NCBI GenBank assembly: GCA_030590715.1
Contig: JAUVCU010000088.1
Coordinates: forward strand, 1 to 6,668
DNA length: 6,668 nucleotides
Reading direction: 5' to 3'
Source: Lentisphaeria bacterium
GTDB taxonomy: Bacteria > Verrucomicrobiota > Lentisphaeria > Victivallales > JAUVCU01
Below, one piece after another: positions 1-5,984 of this stretch. Below the pieces are notes generated by a model. The model was not told the DNA's origin. It worked only from the letters and a program-made list of their open reading frames with translations, and did not search any database. Position 1 is the first letter of the stretch, and every line of letters starts with the position of its first letter. Made by a program: the position numbers and the translations under genes.

Positions 1-849
1 AACCTTGATTCCAACAGATTCATTAAGAGACAAATAATTATTTCCTGCGGTACCACCCTCTATATCAACAGTCCTATTACCACTTCTATAACCTCCATCC
101 TCACCTGAGTAGTCTCCATTAAAAGTATGTGTTTCATCAGAACTGGTCGAAGTTCCATATCCCAATTCTGCCTCATAGGCTCGAACCTGATATGATTCGT
201 AGGAAAGTTCGCAGTCTCCAGCGGTATCATCCAAATTTCCCATAACAATATTTCCCATTGCGGATAACGCAATTGAATCCATGATGAGGCTATTTACTAT
301 TTTAGTGAGCACTTCAGTCGATGAGTCCGCTTTGCTCCACACTGTAGCTGATTCTGCTATGAGGTTATCAACAATATAAATATTACGCTTCGCTATCAGT
401 GACCCATTACCGCGATACACTCCGCGAATAATGATGTCTCCTTTTATAACTCCGAGTCCACTGATCAGAATGGGGTTAGTCGCATCCCCTCCGATTATCA
501 ATGTACCATCATCAACTGTCCCCGACACATTGTCGGGTCCGGCTCCTTCGTATATGCCATTGGTCAGTAGTTCTACGTAAGCCCCACCCTGCCAGACTTG
601 AATACTTCCGTCAGCCTTGTCCTCATACTCCGTAATATTACCGAGGTGCGGCAAAGGTGTCTTCTTATACCCGGGACATTTAGTGACATTATCGGGATCG
701 TAACTTATAATCAGTTTATATTGTGCAGGAGTCATCCCCGTCGAATCCTTGAATTCAGTAATCTGTGCCTCAGTCAAGGCAAAGGATTCCCCCAGTGAAA
801 AGACGGTCAATAACAGGCAGCAAAATTTTAGTAATCCTCTTCGTTTCAT
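1..849 (-). CDS. Secreted glycine-rich, probably beta-solenoid protein in the PilY1 position (C-terminus beyond window)
   Basis: This frame is open for 283 codons from ATG at 849 to the window edge, so the C-terminus is missing. Residues 1-24 form a signal peptide: MKRR, a hydrophobic core, then cleavage probable after S-F-A24. The mature protein should therefore be periplasmic, outer-membrane or extracellular. Residues 100-160 are rich in short strands and turns: a GPDNVSGTVDDG motif (104-115), of a type often seen in secreted proteins, then LIIGGD, ILISGLG, KGDIIIRG, NGSLIAKRNIYIV. A second similar stretch is SAMGNIVMGNL (196-205). This spacing suggests a beta-solenoid, similar in flavour to the end of the upstream PilX-like protein; that is inference, not a named domain. 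The start is fixed by AAGAGGA seven bases before ATG, 16 bp after the upstream stop. The position after PilV/W/X-type genes is where PilY1 adhesins lie in pseudomonads, but no PilY1 propeller is visible. I cannot assign a function; a tip adhesin or surface protein is the best guess. Confidence 0.82.
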   Translation of the reverse strand, partial: MKRRGLLKFCCLLLTVFSLGESFALTEAQITEFKDSTGMTPAQYKLIISYDPDNVTKCPGYKKTPLPHLGNITEYEDKADGSIQVWQGGAYVELLTNGIYEGAGPDNVSGTVDDGTLIIGGDATNPILISGLGVIKGDIIIRGVYRGNGSLIAKRNIYIVDNLIAESATVWSKADSSTEVLTKIVNSLIMDSIALSAMGNIVMGNLDDTAGDCELSYESYQVRAYEAELGYGTSTSSDETHTFNGDYSGEDGGYRSGNRTVDIEGGTAGNNYLSLNESVGIKV

Positions 850-856
850 AGTAACA

Positions 857-863
857 TCCTCTT
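857..863 (-). promoter_or_regulatory. Ribosome binding site fixing the start of the secreted protein at 849
   Basis: On the minus strand the bases AAGAGGA stand seven bases before the ATG at 849, inside the 16-bp gap after the PilX-like stop codon. They support this start even though the gene is cut by the window edge. Confidence 0.6.
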
Positions 864-865
864 TC

Positions 866-1675
866 TTAATTTGTTACAAGCGGTCGTGCATCAGGCATAC
901 TTACACCTGCATAATTGCTAGCAGTTTCATGTTTATCAAGGTGATCATTTGTTATAATCCCTGTAGCCATAATATCACCATTTATGGTCGGCAATTTGCT
1001 TAAATCGACATCACCATTTGAACTAAGGTTACCATTAACAGTCAGCTGACTCCCTTCAAGCATCAACACATCACGAACAAAATAAGCATTTTTATACGCC
1101 TCTGAAGGTGCGTCACCGAACTGAATGATCTCCTCTACTGTTTTTTGTGAATTATCAACAACAATTCCATCAGAATCTTTGTAGTACACGTTTACAGCCA
1201 CATACAAAAGCCTTCTATCATTAATCACGCCAAGCTGAGTTTTAATCGCATCAGTAGTTGTTACCGGATGAACCTCAACGGAATAAAATAAATTTTCAAT
1301 CTCTTTTATCGCCTCGGGAGCCTGAATGCTGCTATCAACGTGCTCATCTACAGGCACTGCATATGTGCAGCCAAGACTGTTCACGTCAACTCCGAGAGTA
1401 AGGCCGTCTGCACTGATAACATCAAACCAGCCATAATCTCCCATAACATCATAATAATCTAGAAATATGGAATAAATCTGATTTTTTTCTTTATCCATCA
1501 TAGAGTGAGCAAACAGCAGGTTCTTATTTCTCGTATGAGCTATTTGCTCCTGCTTTATTGCAAAGCGCGGAATATCATAAATTGTTGTACAAAAAAGACC
1601 TACAACTGCCACCAGCACCATTGCAACAACAAGAATTGCACCTTTTTCATTTTTTCCGGCATTTGAAACCATCAT
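866..1675 (-). CDS. PilX/GspK-like minor pilin with strand-rich C-terminus
   Basis: A 269-residue protein with a short basic leader (residues 1-12, ending K11-G12) and one hydrophobic segment (13-33, starting AILVVAMVLVAVVG). The G-A-[IL]-[LV]-V pattern is that of the N-terminus of PilX-type and GspK-type minor pilins. The fifth residue after the predicted cleavage is Val, not the Glu of ordinary pilins; GspK is known to lack this Glu and to sit at the tip of the pseudopilus. Residues 34-200 are a mixed region without recognisable motifs. Residues 203-241 (VLMLEGSQLTVNGNL, then NGDVDL, INGDIMATGIITN) are short strands with N-G turns, like a few rungs of a beta-solenoid. The gene overlaps the preceding pilin by ATGA (1672-1675), so translation is likely coupled; a GAGG lies eight bases before the ATG, and the second codon is also ATG. 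Inferred role: a minor pilin of the priming or tip complex in the inner membrane. Product class is fairly sure, exact orthology is not. Confidence 0.78.
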   Translation of the reverse strand: MMVSNAGKNEKGAILVVAMVLVAVVGLFCTTIYDIPRFAIKQEQIAHTRNKNLLFAHSMMDKEKNQIYSIFLDYYDVMGDYGWFDVISADGLTLGVDVNSLGCTYAVPVDEHVDSSIQAPEAIKEIENLFYSVEVHPVTTTDAIKTQLGVINDRRLLYVAVNVYYKDSDGIVVDNSQKTVEEIIQFGDAPSEAYKNAYFVRDVLMLEGSQLTVNGNLSSNGDVDLSKLPTINGDIMATGIITNDHLDKHETASNYAGVSMPDARPLVTN

Positions 1676-2241
1676 TGCTCAATCCTCATTTTAATCGGTT
1701 GCAGATAGGTATACACATGATCTCCCTGTTGATGTCTCAACAGAATATCAAAGCTTATATCACGGTAATAGAGATTTGTGTCGTCAATTATCACAGCATC
1801 TGCCTCCTGAAGCTGGTACTTTTCCCTGTTTGCTCTAGTAGTGTCAACTGTAACATCGCCACTCCCGGCATCAGCGAGCCCGCTTAATGACAAAGTATGT
1901 GTGTCCGTCGTCACACTATTTAGCACCCATGTTTGATCGGAGTTTTTTAACAGGTCAACCGAATGATCGATCGAAGCAATGCTGTACTCCAGATCTCCAT
2001 CTGTAGTAATAACAGGAGTTGTTGTACTTAAAATTGAGGCAAGACCGGTGTCTGAATGGAGAATTTTTTCTCTGACATTCCGCCCATGCAGCGGCAAGAA
2101 GACTTGAGAGTAAGTATCGCGATATGCGGAATATACTGTTGCGAATGCGCCGATCACACTTGTGCTTACAACAGCGACAATTGCAACAGATATCATCACT
2201 TCGATAAGTGTGAAACCGAATTTATTTCTGTAAGTTCTCAT
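1672..2241 (-). CDS. PilW/GspJ-like minor pilin (type IV prepilin)
   Basis: A 189-residue protein with a canonical class III prepilin signal: leader MRTYRNKFG (1-9), cleavage between G9 and F10, then TLIEV with the Glu at +5 (E14). The hydrophobic helix runs to about residue 31 and would anchor the protein in the inner membrane before assembly and pack into the pilus core. The remainder (about 35-189) is a strand-rich globular region without cysteines, hence without the disulphide loop of many major pilins. Length and place, second of three pilin-like genes, fit PilW or GspJ; the globular domain itself is not conserved enough to decide by eye. Start choice is secure: a strong AGGAGG lies five bases before the ATG, 19 bp after the previous gene. 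The stop overlaps the start of the next gene. Likely role: component of the minor-pilin complex that primes pilus assembly, processed by a prepilin peptidase encoded elsewhere. Confidence 0.85.
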   Translation of the reverse strand: MRTYRNKFGFTLIEVMISVAIVAVVSTSVIGAFATVYSAYRDTYSQVFLPLHGRNVREKILHSDTGLASILSTTTPVITTDGDLEYSIASIDHSVDLLKNSDQTWVLNSVTTDTHTLSLSGLADAGSGDVTVDTTRANREKYQLQEADAVIIDDTNLYYRDISFDILLRHQQGDHVYTYLQPIKMRIEQ

Positions 2242-2246
2242 TACTA

Positions 2247-2252
2247 CCTCCT
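2247..2252 (-). promoter_or_regulatory. Strong ribosome binding site of the PilW-like gene
   Basis: AGGAGG on the minus strand, five bases before the ATG at 2241. It is the strongest Shine-Dalgarno match in the window and fixes the nine-residue prepilin leader. Confidence 0.7.
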
Positions 2253-2260
2253 ATTACAGC

Positions 2261-2731
2261 CTACAAGTCCTTATACCTAAGAACGACCACTTTACGATCA
2301 ACATTATCAAGAGGCCCGCGACCTGAGTTGAGTCGTAAATTTAAGACGATCTCATAATGATCTGTTGCTTCTAAAATATAACTGGTGTTATCAAGAACAG
2401 TATACCGGGACAGATCAACTGCTGTTTCAGCAGTCTTCCCGCCATAGGTTACACTTGAGACCGTCCTCAATGGACTGATATTAATATTGAAGCCTGAACT
2501 TGCAGTGATCTCATCTATCGGAATCAGCATATACTGTCTCGCTGTATCAAATAGAAGCTCATCGATAGCAGACCTGACATTTGAGAACTTGGCATGCTGA
2601 CGTGCTTTACCAATAACACTATAAAGTCCGAAAACACCAATACCGAGTACGATCATCGCAATAATCACTTCAATAAGTGAAAAGTGCTTGACAACAATTG
2701 ACTTTTTAGGTTTACCAGTTACATGTCGCAT
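2261..2731 (-). CDS. PilV/GspI-like minor pilin with His before the cleavage site
   Basis: A 156-residue pilin-like protein. After a basic 16-residue leader (MRHVTGKPKKSIVVKH) comes FSLIEVIIAMIVLGIGVFGLY, the typical N-terminal helix of a type IV pilin, with Glu at +5 (E21) and a hydrophobic segment to about residue 41. The residue before the expected cleavage point is His16, where prepilin peptidase substrates usually carry Gly. The rest (about 45-156) is a small strand-rich domain without cysteine. It is the first of three consecutive pilin-like genes, which in order and size match PilV-PilW-PilX or GspI-GspJ-GspK. The start is supported by AGGTG five bases upstream. It follows pilQ after a 75-bp gap that holds a stem-loop, so its expression may be partly uncoupled from the secretin gene. 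Being a pilin-like protein is sure; whether it is cleaved normally, and whether it is a true PilV orthologue, is not. Confidence 0.83.
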   Translation of the reverse strand: MRHVTGKPKKSIVVKHFSLIEVIIAMIVLGIGVFGLYSVIGKARQHAKFSNVRSAIDELLFDTARQYMLIPIDEITASSGFNINISPLRTVSSVTYGGKTAETAVDLSRYTVLDNTSYILEATDHYEIVLNLRLNSGRGPLDNVDRKVVVLRYKDL

Positions 2732-2765
2732 TTATACACCTAAAGGATAAGAGTTAAATTAAACA

Positions 2766-2797
2766 GTATTACAGGCAGACTTATCTGCCTGTAATAC
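2766..2797 (-). terminator. Perfect 14-bp stem-loop between pilQ and the minor pilin genes (terminator or attenuator)
   Basis: GTATTACAGGCAGA (2766-2779) and its exact reverse complement (2784-2797) flank a four-base loop. The hairpin starts 10 bases after the pilQ stop codon. On the minus strand it is followed by TGTTTAATTTAA, a poor T-tract, so it may be a leaky terminator, an mRNA-processing or stability element, or an operator. It lies entirely outside coding sequence. Confidence 0.55.
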
Positions 2798-2798
2798 A

Positions 2799-2804
2799 AT
2801 TATA
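2799..2804 (-). promoter_or_regulatory. Possible -10 box (TATAAT) ahead of the minor pilin genes
   Basis: An exact TATAAT lies on the minus strand between the pilQ stop codon and the stem-loop. No good -35 box is seen: the best candidate at 18-bp spacing is TTCAAT, within the end of pilQ. If used, transcription would start inside the first arm of the hairpin. In an AT-rich gap such a match can arise by chance. Confidence 0.2.
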
Positions 2805-2806
2805 AA

Positions 2807-4927
2807 CTAATCAATACTCAAAATTGAATCCAATTTACTTTCATTATCGGCTTCAATTCCATCAGCTATTTTCACTGCATCAAGTGCTTTTACGACAGTC
2901 TCGTTATATTCGGCTCCCTTAGCATCACCCGCTTTCACTTTTTCAACCATCTGTTGAGAAAGTTTAGATTCAATAGGAATTCCTGTTGTTGTACCAATTA
3001 AACCAACTCCGACAATCTTAACTGTTACGAAAATCAACACTTCAGAGCGTCTTTCCTCTTTACTCTTATATGTGAACAGTTTGCCTAAAAATGGAATCTC
3101 TCCCAGAAATGGAACTTTTTCTTCAGTATCCTCCAACGTTTCATTCACCAGTCCTCCGATTGCTGCAGTTTGCCCTGACTTAAGCATAAACTCGGAGTAA
3201 ACTGCTGTTTTTGAAAGAATCGGGTATGAGATGCCGGCAATTGGGCTTATTTCCCCCTGCACAGATACCAGTTCAGGTATAATCTTAACGTATACATCTG
3301 TCTCATTCTTAACAGAAGGACATACAGTCAACATAGTACCAACATCAAGATAACCAGCATATGATGTTCGCTCTATAGTCGTTGCTTCCTTTTTGTCAGT
3401 AAGGTTTACTTGTGTTCCTGACTTACCTCCGAAGGCACCGTCAAGTGACACTGTAATAGTTGGTGTTTCTCCTTCATTATCAAATTCAGACTGAACAATA
3501 GGTATCTGTCTTCCAATGTGAATGGTAGCCTGCTCATCACTTGCAATGATAATTTTCGGATTCGACAATTGAGTCGCATACGTACTCTCCTCAAGAGCTC
3601 TGAGTACAGGATGTAAAGCATCAATTGTAAAGATTGTTGAATCGTCTAATGATGTAACCATGCTAGTGGCAGGTTTTAGTGTACCATTCGCATCTAGCTC
3701 TGTATAATTGTGATAAAAATCAGTGAGAAGATCATTCGTCTTAAGTTTATTGTCTGCTATATGCCAACCGTTTGTGTGACCTTTAATTCCCTCTGTCAAC
3801 AGCATTTGCTTCCAGTCAAATCCAATATTTAAGTCGTCATCATTACTAACTTCAAAAAATCGAACCTCAACCTGAACCTGTGGAGTCGCAACATCAACGG
3901 CTTTCAGCACTTTATGCGTATTAGCAATTGCCTCTTTAGTATCTTTTACAAGAATAGATTTTTTACCAAGGAATTTGACAGACCCTCTCTTTGTCAAAGC
4001 GCCGCGTAGAGACTCAAGAAGTTCTTCATTTACCTTAACAAAATCTACCCTAAATGCTTCAATCGTCAGCGGTTCGTCCTGACCCTGTGTTGCTGGCGAA
4101 AATTCAAGTACACTGCCTTTTTTTTCTACTTTATATCCACCATGTCCTGCGACTATCTCCAATGCCTCTGTTGAACTTACATTGTTCAAGCTGATATTGA
4201 TAAACCCTTCTTCGAAACCATTTTCCTTTACCGCATCTGCATCTGCGACATCAGATACAATCGGACTATCATACGAATTCTTTTCTGTGATACGTGAGAT
4301 AGAATAGTTGGTTTTTGTCACTTTCCCGATAGCAGCAATCACTTCACTTGCCGGCTTCTCGGTAACCAAAAGTTCTTTGATCTGAGTCACACCTGATGAT
4401 TTAAGCTTCGCTACTGCTTGTTCTAATGTAATTTCACCATCTGCTTCAGTATTATATCCGATCAACTCTTTAATACTTTCAAGGTCAAGTTGAGCCATTT
4501 CGTAAGGAGTCATTGCTCTTACAACAAGATCCGGTTGAACAAAATCATAGTTACTTCCAGAATTAGCTTCACCAAAAACTTCAGGTGTTACATCTCCGGG
4601 AAAAGGAACGACATCTTCTCCCTTTACGCTTATGCGGAAAATATTATCTTCAACTTGAGTTATCCTGTACCCTTTCTGCATAAGCACAAGCTTCATCGCT
4701 TTTTCCCATTCGACATCTTTAAGGTTAACGGTTACATTCCCTTTAACGTCGTCATCAATGACCAATGAAACACCCGGTCGTATATTTGCAATAAGGTTCA
4801 AAACACTGCGAATCTCTGTGTCTGCAACATTCATTGTTACAGGATAATTAGGAGACTGGGCAAATGCTGCTCCAGCAACAAATCCACTTGCTCCAATCAC
4901 CGCTAAGAACTTACATACTTTTTTCAT
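2807..4927 (-). CDS. pilQ: Type IV pilus secretin PilQ
   Basis: A 706-residue outer-membrane secretin that forms the channel for the pilus. Residues 1-23 are a signal peptide (cleavage after A-F-A). Residues 29-101 are an N0/STN domain (VTMNVADTEIRSVLNLIA onward, ending NIFRIS); PilP normally binds this domain in T4P systems. Residues about 103-240 include a mostly helical region I cannot assign. Residues 243-277 look like another STN-like repeat. Residues 287-346 are an N1-type secretin_N domain (FRVDFVKVNEELLESL, ILVKDT). The secretin core runs from TPQVQVEVRFFEV (348-360) through ATIHIGRQIPIV, SGQTAAIGGL and VPFLGEIPFLGKLF (605-618) to LIFVTVKIV (631-639), the classical C-terminal signature. 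About 67 further residues follow, in the place of the S-domain or pilotin-binding tail. No AMIN domain is visible. The start is supported by AGGGGA six bases upstream, 36 bp after pilP. Family assignment is firm; PilQ rather than GspD rests on the PilN-O-P neighbours. Confidence 0.95.
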   Translation of the reverse strand: MKKVCKFLAVIGASGFVAGAAFAQSPNYPVTMNVADTEIRSVLNLIANIRPGVSLVIDDDVKGNVTVNLKDVEWEKAMKLVLMQKGYRITQVEDNIFRISVKGEDVVPFPGDVTPEVFGEANSGSNYDFVQPDLVVRAMTPYEMAQLDLESIKELIGYNTEADGEITLEQAVAKLKSSGVTQIKELLVTEKPASEVIAAIGKVTKTNYSISRITEKNSYDSPIVSDVADADAVKENGFEEGFINISLNNVSSTEALEIVAGHGGYKVEKKGSVLEFSPATQGQDEPLTIEAFRVDFVKVNEELLESLRGALTKRGSVKFLGKKSILVKDTKEAIANTHKVLKAVDVATPQVQVEVRFFEVSNDDDLNIGFDWKQMLLTEGIKGHTNGWHIADNKLKTNDLLTDFYHNYTELDANGTLKPATSMVTSLDDSTIFTIDALHPVLRALEESTYATQLSNPKIIIASDEQATIHIGRQIPIVQSEFDNEGETPTITVSLDGAFGGKSGTQVNLTDKKEATTIERTSYAGYLDVGTMLTVCPSVKNETDVYVKIIPELVSVQGEISPIAGISYPILSKTAVYSEFMLKSGQTAAIGGLVNETLEDTEEKVPFLGEIPFLGKLFTYKSKEERRSEVLIFVTVKIVGVGLIGTTTGIPIESKLSQQMVEKVKAGDAKGAEYNETVVKALDAVKIADGIEADNESKLDSILSID

Positions 4928-4963
4928 ACAATTTCCCCTACTTCTGTTATAATTTGGATAAAA

Positions 4964-5347
4964 TTAATTTTCTTTTCTTACTTTGTATACTAATCCACCA
5001 GATCTGAATACTGCGGAAATTTTAGTCATATCAAGCTCTATAAGTGTCATCTCTATCATTTTTCCATTAACTTGAATTTCAGCAACATCTCCTACTTTAA
5101 ACATCCCTTTTGAAAAGATACCAATCTTTTTTTTATCTCCACCAACCATTACACCTTTAATGCTCAGTTCCACCTCCACGGCAGATTGAATCGCAGCATT
5201 ACTTTGTGAATGTCGCGCCCTATTCATTAATTCTGAACGTGTAAAAGGGTCCCTGGAAGATGAATCAACCTTATAGGAAGGCACTTTAGCCCCATAAACG
5301 CTAGGCATTATCAAACATGCAGCTAAAACAGTAAATCGATAACTCAT
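4964..5347 (-). CDS. pilP: Type IV pilus assembly protein PilP
   Basis: A 127-residue periplasmic protein. Residues 5-18 are hydrophobic and act as a signal peptide; cleavage near residue 19 (SVYG|AK) is likely. L8-A9-A10-C11 matches a lipobox, and PilP is usually a lipoprotein, but the hydrophobic part before that Cys is very short, so lipidation is uncertain. RDPF (about 33-36) is the motif typical of PilP just after a flexible linker. The C-terminal part, from about 60 (LSIKGVMVGGDKKKIGIFSKG, KVGDVAEIQVNGK), is the small beta-sandwich of the PilP/GspC homology region that binds the N0 domain of PilQ. The length is somewhat shorter than the usual 150-180 residues. The ATG overlaps the pilO stop codon (ATGA), with GGGGGAG eleven bases upstream inside pilO. 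Its place between PilO and PilQ fits its role of linking the inner-membrane PilN-PilO dimer to the secretin. Confidence 0.9.
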   Translation of the reverse strand: MSYRFTVLAACLIMPSVYGAKVPSYKVDSSSRDPFTRSELMNRARHSQSNAAIQSAVEVELSIKGVMVGGDKKKIGIFSKGMFKVGDVAEIQVNGKMIEMTLIELDMTKISAVFRSGGLVYKVRKEN

Positions 5348-5979
5348 AATTTTTCAATCTCCCCCGAAAATTGTTTTAAAGCATCTTCAGTTAATTGTGG
5401 TAATCTACAGGACAACTCAATATCAAGCTCACCGTCCTTCTCTCCAGGTACACTATCTTTCCTCATAATCGACACTGAATCAACAATCATAAACGGGACA
5501 GCTTTCTCTAAATCCTCTAACAATGAACCAAACTCATGGTACCGTTTCAACAACTTCATTGTAAAAGAATATGAAACAAACATTGATTTTTTCTTCGACT
5601 TCTTTGAAGTCTTCGCCACTTTCCGACAAGCGAGATCAATCTTATCTATTGGGATCCCATTCTTATCAAAGATTTCCTGAAAAACCTTTTTACTCCAAAG
5701 TACTTCATTGCTCTTAGGAACAAAATACTGGCTATAGCGCTTATACTTTGCAATGCGGTCGGTATACTGCTCCTGAATACTTCCTTTTTGCTGCTCTATT
5801 ATTTCCAGTTCAGATTTTTGCTTCTTGACAGAAACAAGTTCCTTTTCAAGGCGACTGATATCTTGAACTACCGGTTCATACACAAATCCGTAAAGACTAT
5901 ACACCAGGATCACAACAGCAAACACAGCTAATACTACATTCTGCTTTTCTTCTTTATTCATTTCATTAAACAAACTCAT
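5344..5979 (-). CDS. pilO: Type IV pilus inner-membrane protein PilO
   Basis: A 211-residue bitopic inner-membrane protein. A short cytoplasmic tail (1-13) precedes one transmembrane helix (about 14-34), then a coiled coil (about 38-80, QDISRLEKELVSVKKQKSEL and beyond) and a ferredoxin-like periplasmic domain (about 92-195, with YSFTMKLLKRYHEFGSLLEDLEK as the central strand and helix). This is the standard PilO plan and length. PilO pairs with PilN through the coiled coils and core domains and binds PilP. A Lys/Ser-rich loop (KTSKKSKKKS, 123-132) in the periplasmic domain is unusual and replaces the loop between two strands. The start is supported by AAGGAG eight bases upstream; that site abuts the pilN stop codon, and the pilO stop overlaps the pilP start, so the three genes are probably translated together. 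Confidence 0.92.
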   Translation of the reverse strand: MSLFNEMNKEEKQNVVLAVFAVVILVYSLYGFVYEPVVQDISRLEKELVSVKKQKSELEIIEQQKGSIQEQYTDRIAKYKRYSQYFVPKSNEVLWSKKVFQEIFDKNGIPIDKIDLACRKVAKTSKKSKKKSMFVSYSFTMKLLKRYHEFGSLLEDLEKAVPFMIVDSVSIMRKDSVPGEKDGELDIELSCRLPQLTEDALKQFSGEIEKL

Positions 5980-5984
5980 AACTG

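Noticed and set aside
521..537. Short inverted repeat CCCGACA-CAT-TGTCGGG
   Set aside because: Only seven base pairs and inside the coding frame of the secreted protein, where it encodes the GPDNVSG turn; no sign of an independent function.
598..1003. Open frames on the plus strand opposite the secreted protein and the PilX-like gene
   Set aside because: They overlap well-supported minus-strand genes, and their translations show no signal, domain or family pattern.
3406..3624. Second minus-strand frame inside pilQ
   Set aside because: It lies wholly within the secretin core in another frame, has no plausible start context, and reads as an out-of-frame shadow.
4946..4951. TATAAC as a promoter -10 box before pilQ
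   Set aside because: The gap is only 36 bp and AT-rich, there is no recognisable -35 box, and the gene sits inside a coupled operon.
5596..5616. Inverted repeat GACTTC-TTT-GAAGTC in pilO
   Set aside because: It arises in the codons of the Lys/Ser-rich loop; six base pairs within a gene is not convincing as a regulatory element.
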